Assembly: GCA_014163555.1 (NCBI GenBank)
Contig: JACJGO010000017.1
Location: forward strand, 1 to 64,000
Reading direction: 5' to 3'
Length of the DNA stretch: 64,000 nucleotides
From: Flavisolibacter longurius
GTDB lineage: Bacteria; Bacteroidota; Bacteroidia; Chitinophagales; Chitinophagaceae
Shown here: positions 35,345 to 42,503 of the stretch, piece by piece
Numbering within the stretch: the stretch's first letter is position 1
Layout: every line of letters starts with the position of its first letter
Notes under the pieces: model-generated
The model's input: only the letters and a program-made list of their open reading frames with translations
Told to the model about the DNA's origin: nothing
The model's database searches: none
Position numbers and translations under genes: made by a program

Positions 35345-36373
35345 TTAATTGGGAAAAAGAATTTTCACCTTACCGTTTTTGCCTTTCCAATCAGGGCCTT
35401 CTTTTAAAAGCCGGATGGCTTCATCGTTATATGCTTGATTGCCTGATTGCGTCACGACAATGTTGACTGGCCTTCCTTGTTGATTAATGTCGAATGCTAA
35501 TTCTACATTGTTCTCTGTTGATTGTTTTTTGTTCAGCGGTAATACCGGTTTCCTGTTTTTGGCAATGTATTCTTCAAATGCTTTCCAGCCTTGCGCCGGT
35601 TGGGCCAGACTATCTAAAGCGACAGATGCTTCACGGCCTTCCAGAGCCCTTCCTTCTTGTATACCGGCACGTTTGCGTCGCATGGCCATACTGTTTGTGG
35701 TTGAATCCATTTCTTGCATCCTCACAGCGGGAGGTGCCGTTGCTTTCAGGGTTGCTACTTCGTTTTGCGGAGCGGCTTGTGCAGCATCGGCGACCTCTTG
35801 GTGCATTTTGGATTCATTTTTTTCAGCCGTAGCAGATTCTTTCATGACCGTTAATGGGGCTGATGTTTCTGCCTGCGGTGCCGGGCTGGTTCTTCTTGAC
35901 TGAACTGAATTTTGCGATGCCATATCCCTTGCATTGCTGTCGATGGAAAATGCAGAAGGTGCCTGTTGCAATACGGTGGCTGAAGAATCGGCAGCAGCAG
36001 ATTCCGTCATTCTTTCTTCTTTATTCAATGCCGGCGTACTTGTAGCCAAGTCATTTTCACGGGTGGAAAACGTTTGAACCACCAACCAACCGGCGCCGGC
36101 CATTAGCAGTATAAGGGCCGCCACCCGCATCCAGGGTTGCATAAAAAAAGTTCGTTGCTCTTTTTTTTCTTCACTTATCCGCTGCTGCAGCCGGCTTTGC
36201 AAACCTGCCAATTCCGAAACCGGATTTTTGGAAAAACGGTAACCTTCCAGCGCATCGGCCAGCATCGGGTCATCCAATGCCGCTTTCTCGAGTTGATGCA
36301 TTTCAGCAGCCGTCATCCCGCCATTGTGATAGCGTTCAATGTCTTTTGCTGTATAGTGTTTCGGGTTACTCAT
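35345..36373 (-). CDS. Anti-sigma-like membrane protein with TonB-like C-terminus
   Basis: A 342-residue protein. The N-terminal cytoplasmic part (1-80) begins MSNPKHYTAKDIERYHNGGMTAAEMHQLEKAALDDPMLADALEGY, a Bacteroidota anti-sigma-like start without the Cys/His zinc site. One membrane helix (about 83-101, VAALILLMAGAGWLVVQTF) leads to a long low-complexity Ala/Ser/Thr/Gln periplasmic region and a TonB_C-like end (about 265-342, ENNVELAFDINQQGRPVNIVVTQSGNQAYNDEAIRLLKEGPDW). The true start overlaps the sigma gene by eight bases. It probably holds the sigma factor at the membrane and could contact outer-membrane partners through its TonB-like end. Confidence 0.85.
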   Translation of the reverse strand: MSNPKHYTAKDIERYHNGGMTAAEMHQLEKAALDDPMLADALEGYRFSKNPVSELAGLQSRLQQRISEEKKEQRTFFMQPWMRVAALILLMAGAGWLVVQTFSTRENDLATSTPALNKEERMTESAAADSSATVLQQAPSAFSIDSNARDMASQNSVQSRRTSPAPQAETSAPLTVMKESATAEKNESKMHQEVADAAQAAPQNEVATLKATAPPAVRMQEMDSTTNSMAMRRKRAGIQEGRALEGREASVALDSLAQPAQGWKAFEEYIAKNRKPVLPLNKKQSTENNVELAFDINQQGRPVNIVVTQSGNQAYNDEAIRLLKEGPDWKGKNGKVKILFPN

Positions 36374-36953
36374 TCGATACAAATTTCTTTTGTTGACCTT
36401 CCATGCAGATCCGCAGGTTTCGCCGACCGTTCTGAATATAGCTGCGAACATTGCTCCAGTCGATCCCGGTTTCGGCACTGATCTCATTGTAACATTTTCC
36501 CTGCAGGTAAAACAGTTCGATCACCTTTCGCTGGTTATCGGCCAGGCTTTCCAGGCAGGTTTCCAATTGCTTCAGGTTTTCTTCCCGGGACAATACGTCT
36601 TCCAGATGCTGGTCTGCTTCCGAATGCATAACGCCATCGCCCATTTTAACAGTTGGTGCCTGCTTTTGCGACCGCAACCGCATCAAACAATGATTACGGG
36701 AAAGCGTATAGAGCCAGCTTTTAAAGTTTTCTACCTGGTGCTGGCGAAGTTTTAACACCAGTTCTTCGAAGATGGCCATCACGGCATCCTGCGCATCTTC
36801 GGGTTCATGCAGGTATTTCAGGCAGATGCCATACACCATTTCCATGTACCGGTTATACAGCTCTCCCAGCACGTTCATGCTTCCTTCTTCCCGGTAAGCT
36901 TTTACCAGTTCCGCATCAGTAGCAGCAGAGGGTATATTTCGTAAAAATGCCAA
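36366..36953 (-). CDS. ECF-type RNA polymerase sigma factor
   Basis: A sigma-70 family ECF factor. Region 2 is LGELYNRYMEMVYGICLKYLHEPEDAQDAVMAIFEEL, which recognises -10 DNA. Region 4 is LADNQRKVIELFYLQGKCYNEISAETGIDWSNVRSYIQNGRRNLRICM, the helix-turn-helix. The start is uncertain. I take a TTG at 36953, giving LAFLRNIPSAATDAELV, because ATGs at 37019 and 37037 lie in the divergent promoter region and would add codons unlike a sigma factor. A longer product to 37037 is possible. It overlaps the anti-sigma-like gene by eight bases. Confidence 0.88.
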   Translation of the reverse strand: MAFLRNIPSAATDAELVKAYREEGSMNVLGELYNRYMEMVYGICLKYLHEPEDAQDAVMAIFEELVLKLRQHQVENFKSWLYTLSRNHCLMRLRSQKQAPTVKMGDGVMHSEADQHLEDVLSREENLKQLETCLESLADNQRKVIELFYLQGKCYNEISAETGIDWSNVRSYIQNGRRNLRICMEGQQKKFVSNE

Positions 36954-37035
36954 GGGTTTAAAAGTAAGCAGAAAAAAACAGCCGTCTTGTTGTGTAAAGT
37001 ATAAAAACGGTGCATCCATTGGCAAAGCAAACACC

Positions 37036-37704
37036 ATGAAAACATTTTCACTTACCGTTGCTTCGCCCTGTAACGAAAACTGGGATAGGATGACGCCGGA
37101 ACAAAAAGGAAGATTTTGCGCAGCCTGTAAAAAGACAATTGTTGATTTTAGCAGCCTTTCTGACCGGGAATTGGCCGCCTTTTTTTCGCGAAAAAAAAGA
37201 AATCTCTGTGGTCGCTTTCGTGCCGATCAATTGCAGCGGGAGATTACCGTTCCACCAAAGACTGTTGCCTGGATGCGACCACTTTTTCCGTTGGCAGTAT
37301 CGGCCCTGACAATTTTATTTGAAGCCTGTACCTCGGAAAATAAAGTAATGGGGGAACCTGTGGTTCAAGAAAAATTACAGATCGATGAAACCTTTTCTGA
37401 ACCGGAAAGTTTATCCATGCCGGCTTTCCAAGAATTAGCTTCCAGCGATACCAGTCATCCAGAAACAAAGGAAGCAGGTGTGCAGGTTGTCACTAAAAAG
37501 AACAAAACCTTACACCCGGCATTTGTAACCAGCGATACAATGCAATTGCCAACTATGGATACGCTGACAAAGCCTAGGCAAACTGCTGATACGCTTCAAA
37601 AAAAGACATTGATTCAGCCAAAAAAAGAAAACTTTATTATGGGGAAGATTGCCATTATCCCATCAAATACCAAATCTGAAAAACCAAAGAAAGAAATAGA
37701 ATGA
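37036..37704 (+). CDS. Cysteine-motif membrane protein of unknown function
   Basis: A 222-residue protein. The N-terminal 70 residues carry CNENWDRMTPEQKGRFCAAC then KKTIVDFSSLSDRELAAFF and CGRFRADQLQREI, with Cys12, Cys28, Cys31 and Cys58. The CxxC pair and spacing suggest a small zinc-binding or redox domain common in Bacteroidota proteins. A hydrophobic stretch (about 78-96, FPLAVSALTILFEAC) may be a membrane segment. The rest is polar, rich in Ser, Thr and Lys, and ends basic. It is divergent from the sigma gene and may belong to the same regulatory set. I know no assigned function. Confidence 0.75.
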   Translation: MKTFSLTVASPCNENWDRMTPEQKGRFCAACKKTIVDFSSLSDRELAAFFSRKKRNLCGRFRADQLQREITVPPKTVAWMRPLFPLAVSALTILFEACTSENKVMGEPVVQEKLQIDETFSEPESLSMPAFQELASSDTSHPETKEAGVQVVTKKNKTLHPAFVTSDTMQLPTMDTLTKPRQTADTLQKKTLIQPKKENFIMGKIAIIPSNTKSEKPKKEIE

Positions 37705-37737
37705 AGAAGAGATGAAGGATCGGTTATTGAGCAAGTG

Positions 37738-38646
37738 CTAACTCTTTAGTTGAAAGCCCGGGTGAAATTGTTCCAGGGTTTTGCGAAGGTATTCGCGGTC
37801 GAGATGGGTATAGATTTCGGTGGTGGTAATGCTTTCATGTCCCAGCATTTCCTGCACGGCACGCAGATCGGCACCGCCTTCAACGAGGTGCGTGGCAAAC
37901 GAATGCCGGAAGGTGTGGGGTGAGATGGTTTTCTTGATACCGGCTTTTTTCACAAGGTCTTTGATGATCAAAAAAATCATCACCCGCGTTAACCGCTTGC
38001 CCCGCCGGTTCAGAAACAAGATGTCTTCTTCGCCTTTTTGTACGCTTTGTTTCTTGCGTACATGATCTGCATAAATCGTAATATACTTTATGGCACTGCT
38101 GCCAATGGGCACCAGCCGTTCTTTGTTACCTTTTCCAATCACCCTTACAAAACCCACATCCAAAAAAAGCTGTGAAAGTTTAAGGTTAACGACCTCGCTT
38201 ACCCGTAAACCGCAACTGTACATGGTTTCCAGAATGGCTTTGTTGCGGGTGCCTTCCGGTGTGCTTTGGTCAATTTCTGCCATTACATTTTCAATTTCTT
38301 CAAAACTCAAAACATCGGGCAGGGCTCTTACGAGTTTAGGGGCTTCCAGCAACGTAGTCGGGTCCACCGTGGAAATATCTTCTAGTAGACAATACTTGTA
38401 AAATGTGCGCAATGCCGAAATGATCCGAGCCTGTGAGGTTTGCATCATGCCCAGTTCGGCAATCCATTTTACAAATTGCTGCAGGTGCTTTAGTTCAAGT
38501 TCAGAAGGCGATTTTTTCAGGTCGTTGCTGAGGAGAAACTGTGTGAGCTTCTCCAGGTCAGACAGGTAGGCTTTGATGGAATTGTCGGACAGGGAACGCT
38601 CCAGTTGGAGATAGGCCTTGAATCCTTTTTTATAGGGTTCCCACAT
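37738..38646 (-). CDS. xerD: Tyrosine recombinase XerD
   Basis: A 302-residue site-specific recombinase that resolves chromosome dimers at dif with XerC. The N-terminal SAM-like core-binding domain (about 5-95) precedes the catalytic domain. The catalytic residues are all present: Arg148 in CGLRVSE, Lys172 in GKGNKER, His244 and Arg247 in HTFRHSF, His270 in MLGHESI and Tyr279 in EIYTHLD. I chose the start at 38646 since upstream codons run through a 7-base repeat. No integration signs or cargo are nearby, so this is the housekeeping enzyme and not a phage integrase. Confidence 0.95.
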   Translation of the reverse strand: MWEPYKKGFKAYLQLERSLSDNSIKAYLSDLEKLTQFLLSNDLKKSPSELELKHLQQFVKWIAELGMMQTSQARIISALRTFYKYCLLEDISTVDPTTLLEAPKLVRALPDVLSFEEIENVMAEIDQSTPEGTRNKAILETMYSCGLRVSEVVNLKLSQLFLDVGFVRVIGKGNKERLVPIGSSAIKYITIYADHVRKKQSVQKGEEDILFLNRRGKRLTRVMIFLIIKDLVKKAGIKKTISPHTFRHSFATHLVEGGADLRAVQEMLGHESITTTEIYTHLDREYLRKTLEQFHPGFQLKS

Positions 38647-38651
38647 GGTTC

Positions 38652-38686
38652 GATAGGCAATAAGCGATAGGCAATAAGCAAAAAGC
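38652..38686. repeat. Heptanucleotide repeat upstream of xerD
   Basis: Five 7-base units: GATAGGC, AATAAGC, GATAGGC, AATAAGC, AAAAAGC. The array lies six bases before the xerD start. A related array on the other strand follows at 38706, so the two could pair. Confidence 0.7.
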
Positions 38687-38705
38687 AAAAACTTCAATAG
38701 TTCGG

Positions 38706-38740
38706 TTTGCCAATTTCTTATTGCCTATTGCCAATTGATT
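38706..38740. repeat. Heptanucleotide repeat at the end of a lipoprotein gene
   Basis: Five 7-base units (TTTGCCA, ATTTCTT, ATTGCCT, ATTGCCA, ATTGATT) run to the stop codon of the lipoprotein gene ending at 38740. ATTGCCTAT-type units are complementary to the GATAGGCAAT array at 38652. Confidence 0.7.
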
Positions 38741-39396
38741 TAAAGGCTGATCTTTTTTTCGTATTGTTTTTTCGCACCCTCACGGATCATTTGCACCCAA
38801 ATGCGGTCTTTGGTTACATGCACACTGTCCACCATCTCGTGGATGTTGTTGAAGTCAATGTCATACATCGCATCAAACGGCATGGAGGCTTGTTGTTCGG
38901 TTTGCATATTTTCTACGAATACAGTTCCGCGGTCTGTATACACAACCAGCTCCGGATCGATGGAAAATTTGGGGTCATACTTGGTAAAGGCACCGGTTAC
39001 TTTGCGGCGCTCTTTTGTTTTGCTAAACGGAAGCTTGATCAAAAAGCCACGACCGGTTTTGCAATCAGCAAACTGCATCCAGGCATACGATGTGTCTTTG
39101 AAATAAACATCAATGGCCGATTTATTAATGTATACTTCCTGTCCCAAATCATTTTCGAGCAGGAGGAGTTTGGTAGCCGCCCAATCATGTGTCCACACCA
39201 TCGAATCGGCCTTGCAGGCATTCAGCTTTAGGTTAATCGTGGGTTTGAACTTGTGATCACCGGCAAACTGTAAAGAATCATCGGTGCAGGCCGTATCGCA
39301 AAAAGAGTTTGCTGCGCTGCCACTGTTGTTGGTGTCGCCACAGGAAAGAAAGGCTGTGACAAGCGCAAGAATGGAAAAGCTAAATAATAATCGCAT
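38740..39396 (-). CDS. Hypothetical lipoprotein
   Basis: A 218-residue lipoprotein. The signal MRLLFSFSILALVTAFLSC gives Cys19, so I start at 39396; in-frame codons upstream come from a 7-base repeat. The mature part has cysteines in a SFCDTACTDDSLQF region (about 31-44), and one in LNACKADSM and one in MQFADCKTG. They could form two disulphides. The remaining chain is beta-rich (LVVYTDRGTVFVENMQTEQQ). No family is recognised. It lies between xerD and yraN on the same strand. Confidence 0.7.
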   Translation of the reverse strand: MRLLFSFSILALVTAFLSCGDTNNSGSAANSFCDTACTDDSLQFAGDHKFKPTINLKLNACKADSMVWTHDWAATKLLLLENDLGQEVYINKSAIDVYFKDTSYAWMQFADCKTGRGFLIKLPFSKTKERRKVTGAFTKYDPKFSIDPELVVYTDRGTVFVENMQTEQQASMPFDAMYDIDFNNIHEMVDSVHVTKDRIWVQMIREGAKKQYEKKISL

Positions 39397-39442
39397 GAGT
39401 TGATTGGTTAAAACCCAAAAATAAGGAAAGCGGAGTAGACCG

Positions 39443-39510
39443 GGGTGAGTGGTGAAGGAGAAGTTAGCAATTAGGAGTATGCTGTAAGCAGTAAGCGGTA
39501 GGCAATACAA
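39443..39510. repeat. Heptanucleotide repeats upstream of the lipoprotein gene
   Basis: Seven degenerate 7-base units (AGTTAGC, AATTAGG, AGTATGC, TGTAAGC, AGTAAGC, GGTAGGC, AATACAA; 39462-39510) follow a GTGAGTG-like stretch at 39443-39460. Both repeat families occur side by side here. Confidence 0.6.
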
Positions 39511-39542
39511 TCTTCGTTACAATGGGAAAACAGAATTTTTTC

Positions 39543-39570
39543 ACTTATCAAATCACCATTCACTATTACA
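39543..39570. repeat. Heptanucleotide repeat at the yraN stop codon
   Basis: Four units (ACTTATC, AAATCAC, CATTCAC, TATTACA) overlap the yraN stop codon at 39566-39568. They are of the CATTCAC family. Confidence 0.5.
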
Positions 39571-39922
39571 TCGTTACATCTTCAATCAAAAAATAATCAG
39601 CATCCTTGCCGCGCTGTTGGGTGATGGAGAGAACATCCAGCCTGAAATCGTTGTATTGCGGATTGAGATAAAGAAACTGATCGATGGCCTGCAATAAGTC
39701 ACGGATCTTCTTTTTATTCACCGCCTCTTCCGGCTGACCGTACTGACTGGAAGAACGATATTTTACTTCGATAAAACGCAGCATCCCGTTTTTGGTGGCG
39801 ATGAGATCCACTTCATACCGGCCATAGCGCCAGTTGCGATACAGCATGGTATAGCCAAGATTGGCCAGGTACGCTTCCGCCAGCTTTTCGCCTTCGTGGC
39901 CAATTTCAAGATGTGAGGCCAT
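39566..39922 (-). CDS. YraN-family (UPF0102) nuclease-like protein
   Basis: A 118-residue protein of the YraN/UPF0102 family, a restriction-endonuclease-like fold. Residues match the family pattern: GHEGEKLAEAYLANLGYTMLYRNWRYGRYEVDLIATKNGMLRFIEVKYRSS (about 8-58). The E-x(n)-D-x(n)-E-x-K nuclease site is formed by Glu in YEVD, Asp and the FIEVK motif. The C-terminal DFRLDVLSI strand is also conserved. The biological role is unclear in most bacteria. It is divergent from manA, with 38 bases between the starts. Confidence 0.92.
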   Translation of the reverse strand: MASHLEIGHEGEKLAEAYLANLGYTMLYRNWRYGRYEVDLIATKNGMLRFIEVKYRSSSQYGQPEEAVNKKKIRDLLQAIDQFLYLNPQYNDFRLDVLSITQQRGKDADYFLIEDVTM

Positions 39923-39934
39923 TCGCTATCTTTA
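39904..39934 (+). promoter_or_regulatory. Candidate promoter of manA
   Basis: TTTC (39904-39907), 19 bases, then TATCTTTA (39927-39934). The spacing fits the Bacteroidota consensus and the -7 box has one mismatch. It overlaps the start of yraN on the other strand. The manA ATG is 27 bases downstream. Confidence 0.4.
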
Positions 39935-39960
39935 GCCCAAATTAAAAATTATATCTCGTA

Positions 39961-41163
39961 ATGGATAGTATGTACAAGTTGCGTGGCGTGGTACAACCGT
40001 ATAGCTGGGGCGGAACGCAGTTTATTCCCGACCTTATTGAAACCGATAACCCAGAGCAAAAACCGTTTGCTGAATACTGGGTGGGTGCCCATCCCAATGC
40101 GCCGTCGCAACTGATCGATGGTGGAGACGCGTCGCTTTATGAAGCCATTCAAAAAGCACCTGAACAAATTTTAGGCAGTCGGGTTCAGGAGCAGTTTGGC
40201 ACCTTGCCTTACCTTTTCAAGATATTGGATGTCCGACAGATGCTGTCCATCCAGGTGCATCCTTCTATTGAATCTGCAGTAAAAGGCTATAGAGAAGAAA
40301 ATGAAAAAGGTATTGCCCTGCAGGCTACAAACCGCAATTACAAGGACCAGAATCACAAGCCTGAACTGATGGCAGCACTCAGTGATTTCTGGCTGCTGCA
40401 TGGATTCAAAAGCAGCAAAGATTTGCAACGAATTTTTCAAACTGTACCGGAGTTACAGTTTTTGCAAAAAACATTTGAGGAAGAGGGCTACCAGGGGCTT
40501 TACGAAAAAGTAATGACCATGCCCCAGGAAGAAGTAGATGATGTGCTCCTGCCGCTGGTAGAGAAAATTCTTCCGCAGTATACAGAAGACAAGCTGGATA
40601 AGAGCAGTGAACATTTTTGGGCAGCAAGAGCCGTTGAAACGTTTTGCAAGGATGGACACTACGACCGCGGGATTTTCTCTATCTATTTTTTCAACCTGCT
40701 GCACCTGAAAGAAGGAGAGGGCATTTACCAGCCGGCAGGTCTTCCGCATGCCTACCTTGAAGGGCAAAACGTGGAAGTAATGGCCAATTCGGACAATGTG
40801 CTTCGGGCCGGCCTTACCGAAAAATACATCGACGTGCCCGAACTGATGAAGCATGTTCGGTTTGAACCTACTGTGCCTGCCATCATTCCGGCAGGCGAAG
40901 AGGTGGTGCAGGTGTATACATCACCTGCTGCAGAATTTGAATTGCGCAGACTTAAACTGTCAGCAGCTGCAACGCTTCATACGGAAAGTGCAACGATATT
41001 TTTTGTATATGAAGGAGCTGCCGATATCAAAACAAGCGACACCTTATTACCGGTGAAAAGGGGAGAAGCCGCCCTTGTTTTTGCCGACCAGGCCATTGCC
41101 ATCGAACCTGAAGGCAAAGCGGCAATGGTTTTCGTGGTGAGCACACCGGTGAGTAAAAAGTAG
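39961..41163 (+). CDS. manA: Mannose-6-phosphate isomerase, class I
   Basis: A 400-residue zinc-dependent isomerase interconverting mannose-6-phosphate and fructose-6-phosphate, the entry to GDP-mannose synthesis. It starts YKLRGVVQPYSWGGTQFIPDLI as class I enzymes do. The zinc ligands are in LSIQVHPS (Gln and His, about 96-99), HKPELMAAL (Glu, about 134) and the QPAGLPHAYLEG cupin loop (His, about 263). The C-terminal cupin lobe (about 310-400) is complete. Length is typical. It precedes a small membrane protein gene by 51 bases, where a new -7 box lies. Confidence 0.95.
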   Translation: MDSMYKLRGVVQPYSWGGTQFIPDLIETDNPEQKPFAEYWVGAHPNAPSQLIDGGDASLYEAIQKAPEQILGSRVQEQFGTLPYLFKILDVRQMLSIQVHPSIESAVKGYREENEKGIALQATNRNYKDQNHKPELMAALSDFWLLHGFKSSKDLQRIFQTVPELQFLQKTFEEEGYQGLYEKVMTMPQEEVDDVLLPLVEKILPQYTEDKLDKSSEHFWAARAVETFCKDGHYDRGIFSIYFFNLLHLKEGEGIYQPAGLPHAYLEGQNVEVMANSDNVLRAGLTEKYIDVPELMKHVRFEPTVPAIIPAGEEVVQVYTSPAAEFELRRLKLSAAATLHTESATIFFVYEGAADIKTSDTLLPVKRGEAALVFADQAIAIEPEGKAAMVFVVSTPVSKK

Positions 41164-41185
41164 ATAACCGAAAGTCTTTCCTGCT

Positions 41186-41193
41186 TACATTTG
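41186..41193 (+). promoter_or_regulatory. Candidate -7 box upstream of the DUF6580-like gene
   Basis: TACATTTG is a perfect TAnnTTTG match, 21 bases before the ATG at 41215. No clear -33 element is visible. Confidence 0.35.
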
Positions 41194-41214
41194 CCGCTTT
41201 AAGAACGTATAACC

Positions 41215-41784
41215 ATGAAATTGAACAAATCCGTTTTGATTGCTTTTGGATTGCTGATCCTGGCTTCGTCACTTTACCGCGTTTGGCCTGACAGACCCTT
41301 TGGATTTGCCCCGCAATGGGCGATGGCTGTTTTTGCCGGTGCTGTTATCAAGGACAAAAAATGGGCTTTTTTGCTGCCACTTCTTTCGATGCTGGTTTCC
41401 GATTCCATTTACCAGGTGATGTATGCCAATGGCGCCTCACAGATCTGGGGGTTTTATGGTGGACAATGGCTTAATTACCTGCTGTTTGCTGCTATGGTTG
41501 TTTTTGGCTTTGCCATTGCAAAAAAGCGTACCGTGGTGAATGTGCTGGCCGCATCGCTGGCCGCACCTTCTGCGTTCTTCCTGCTGAGCAACTTTACGGT
41601 TTGGATTAGTGGCGGCGGTTATCATCGCCCCATGACCGGTGCCGGCTTGCTGCAATGTTATGCAGACGGTCTTCCGTTCTATCAAATGAGCCTGCTGGCA
41701 ACACCCGTATTTTCAGCGGTTTTGTTTGGTGCTTATTTCCTGGCCAACCAAAAAGCAGCCCAGCCAAAACGCGAAATCGCTTAA
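41215..41784 (+). CDS. DUF6580-like integral membrane protein
   Basis: A 189-residue protein with about five hydrophobic segments: SVLIAFGLLILASSLYRV, FAPQWAMAVFAGAVI, WAFLLPLLSMLVSDSIY, WLNYLLFAAMVVFGFAIA and SLLATPVFSAVLFGAYFLA. A loop FFLLSNFTVWISGGGYHRPMTGAGLLQCYADGLPFY is the most conserved-looking part. The layout resembles DUF6580 putative transporters, related in outline to substrate-binding (S) units of ECF vitamin transporters. No transport ATPase is next to it. The substrate is unknown. Confidence 0.8.
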   Translation: MKLNKSVLIAFGLLILASSLYRVWPDRPFGFAPQWAMAVFAGAVIKDKKWAFLLPLLSMLVSDSIYQVMYANGASQIWGFYGGQWLNYLLFAAMVVFGFAIAKKRTVVNVLAASLAAPSAFFLLSNFTVWISGGGYHRPMTGAGLLQCYADGLPFYQMSLLATPVFSAVLFGAYFLANQKAAQPKREIA

Positions 41785-41803
41785 TCGTTACGGTTACGAT
41801 CAT

Positions 41804-41838
41804 AAACAAAGCCCTCGTTTCTGCGAGGGCTTTGTTGT
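41804..41838. terminator. Bidirectional terminator between DUF6580-like gene and rnhA
   Basis: ACAAAGCCCTCG, loop TTTCTG, CGAGGGCTTTGT is a perfect 12-bp stem between convergent genes. It ends within one base of the rnhA stop codon. Confidence 0.75.
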
Positions 41839-42315
41839 TTATAAGGTAAGATGATTCGGGTCCATTTCGTAGCCTTCGTCAACCTGGAGGTCACTACCGT
41901 CGGCAGCCGTGGTGGCCAGCTCATCGCAACGGTTGTTAAAGGGATTGTTGGCATGCCCTTTCACCCATACAAATCTTATTTTGTGCTGTTTGTATAGATT
42001 GTAAAACCGTACCCACAGGTCTTTATTTTTTTTGCCACCCGAAAAATTGGTGGCCAGCCATTTGTTCAGCCAGCCTTCGTTCAGGGCTTTTACAATATAC
42101 TGGCTGTCGGTATAAATGGTGAGGGTCAGTCCTGGCTTTTTCAGAGCTTCAAGGGCTGCAATCACCCCCATCAGTTCCATCCGGTTGTTGGTGGTTTTAC
42201 GGTAGCCGGCAGACAGCTCTTTGCGTTTGTCGCCGTACATTAAGATTGCACCATAGCCGCCTGGCCCCGGGTTCCCTCTCGACGAACCATCTGTGTAAAT
42301 AGTAATCTCACCCAT
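41839..42315 (-). CDS. rnhA: Ribonuclease HI
   Basis: A 158-residue enzyme that cuts the RNA strand of RNA:DNA hybrids. It begins MGEITIYTDGSSRGNPGPGGYGAIL, with first catalytic Asp9. NRMELMGVIAALEAL holds Glu48, IYTDSQYIVKAL holds Asp70, and VKGHANNPFNNRCDELATTAA holds His and the final Asp. All four carboxylates are present. I start at 42315; earlier in-frame codons contain a 7-base repeat and no RNase H similarity. Confidence 0.96.
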   Translation of the reverse strand: MGEITIYTDGSSRGNPGPGGYGAILMYGDKRKELSAGYRKTTNNRMELMGVIAALEALKKPGLTLTIYTDSQYIVKALNEGWLNKWLATNFSGGKKNKDLWVRFYNLYKQHKIRFVWVKGHANNPFNNRCDELATTAADGSDLQVDEGYEMDPNHLTL

Positions 42316-42409
42316 CTTCGGCGTAAAATTAACCCCTGCAGAATAGCAGTAAACTTTGTTGATAAATATAATTGCGTTAGAGGTTGGATGACCGATGGAA
42401 GTTTTCAAA

Positions 42410-42430
42410 AATTGCCGGTTGGCGATCGGC
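42410..42430. repeat. Short heptanucleotide repeat upstream of rnhA
   Basis: AATTGCC, GGTTGGC and GATCGGC in a 7-base register, close to the NNNNGGC family at 38.6 and 39.5 kb. It lies about 95 bases before the rnhA start. Confidence 0.4.
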
Positions 42431-42468
42431 ACCGCTATTTTCCTTTCTCATTCTGCTTTTCCACTTCC

Positions 42469-42503
42469 AACTCATCACTCACCATTCACCATTCACAATT
42501 ACA
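42469..42503. repeat. Heptanucleotide repeat at the carboxylase stop codon
   Basis: Five units: AACTCAT, CACTCAC, CATTCAC, CATTCAC, AATTACA. The last unit covers the carboxylase stop codon (42499-42501). Confidence 0.7.

Noticed and set aside
36954-37037. Longer N-terminus of the ECF sigma factor to 37037
   Set aside because: It would overlap the divergent gene start at 37036, leave no room for promoters and add a FLYFTQQDGCFFLL stretch unlike sigma factors. Not fully excluded.
37738-38646. Tyrosine recombinase as a sign of an integrated element
   Set aside because: The protein fits housekeeping XerD in length and motifs. No attachment-site duplication, phage genes or cargo lie around it, and the neighbours are core genes.
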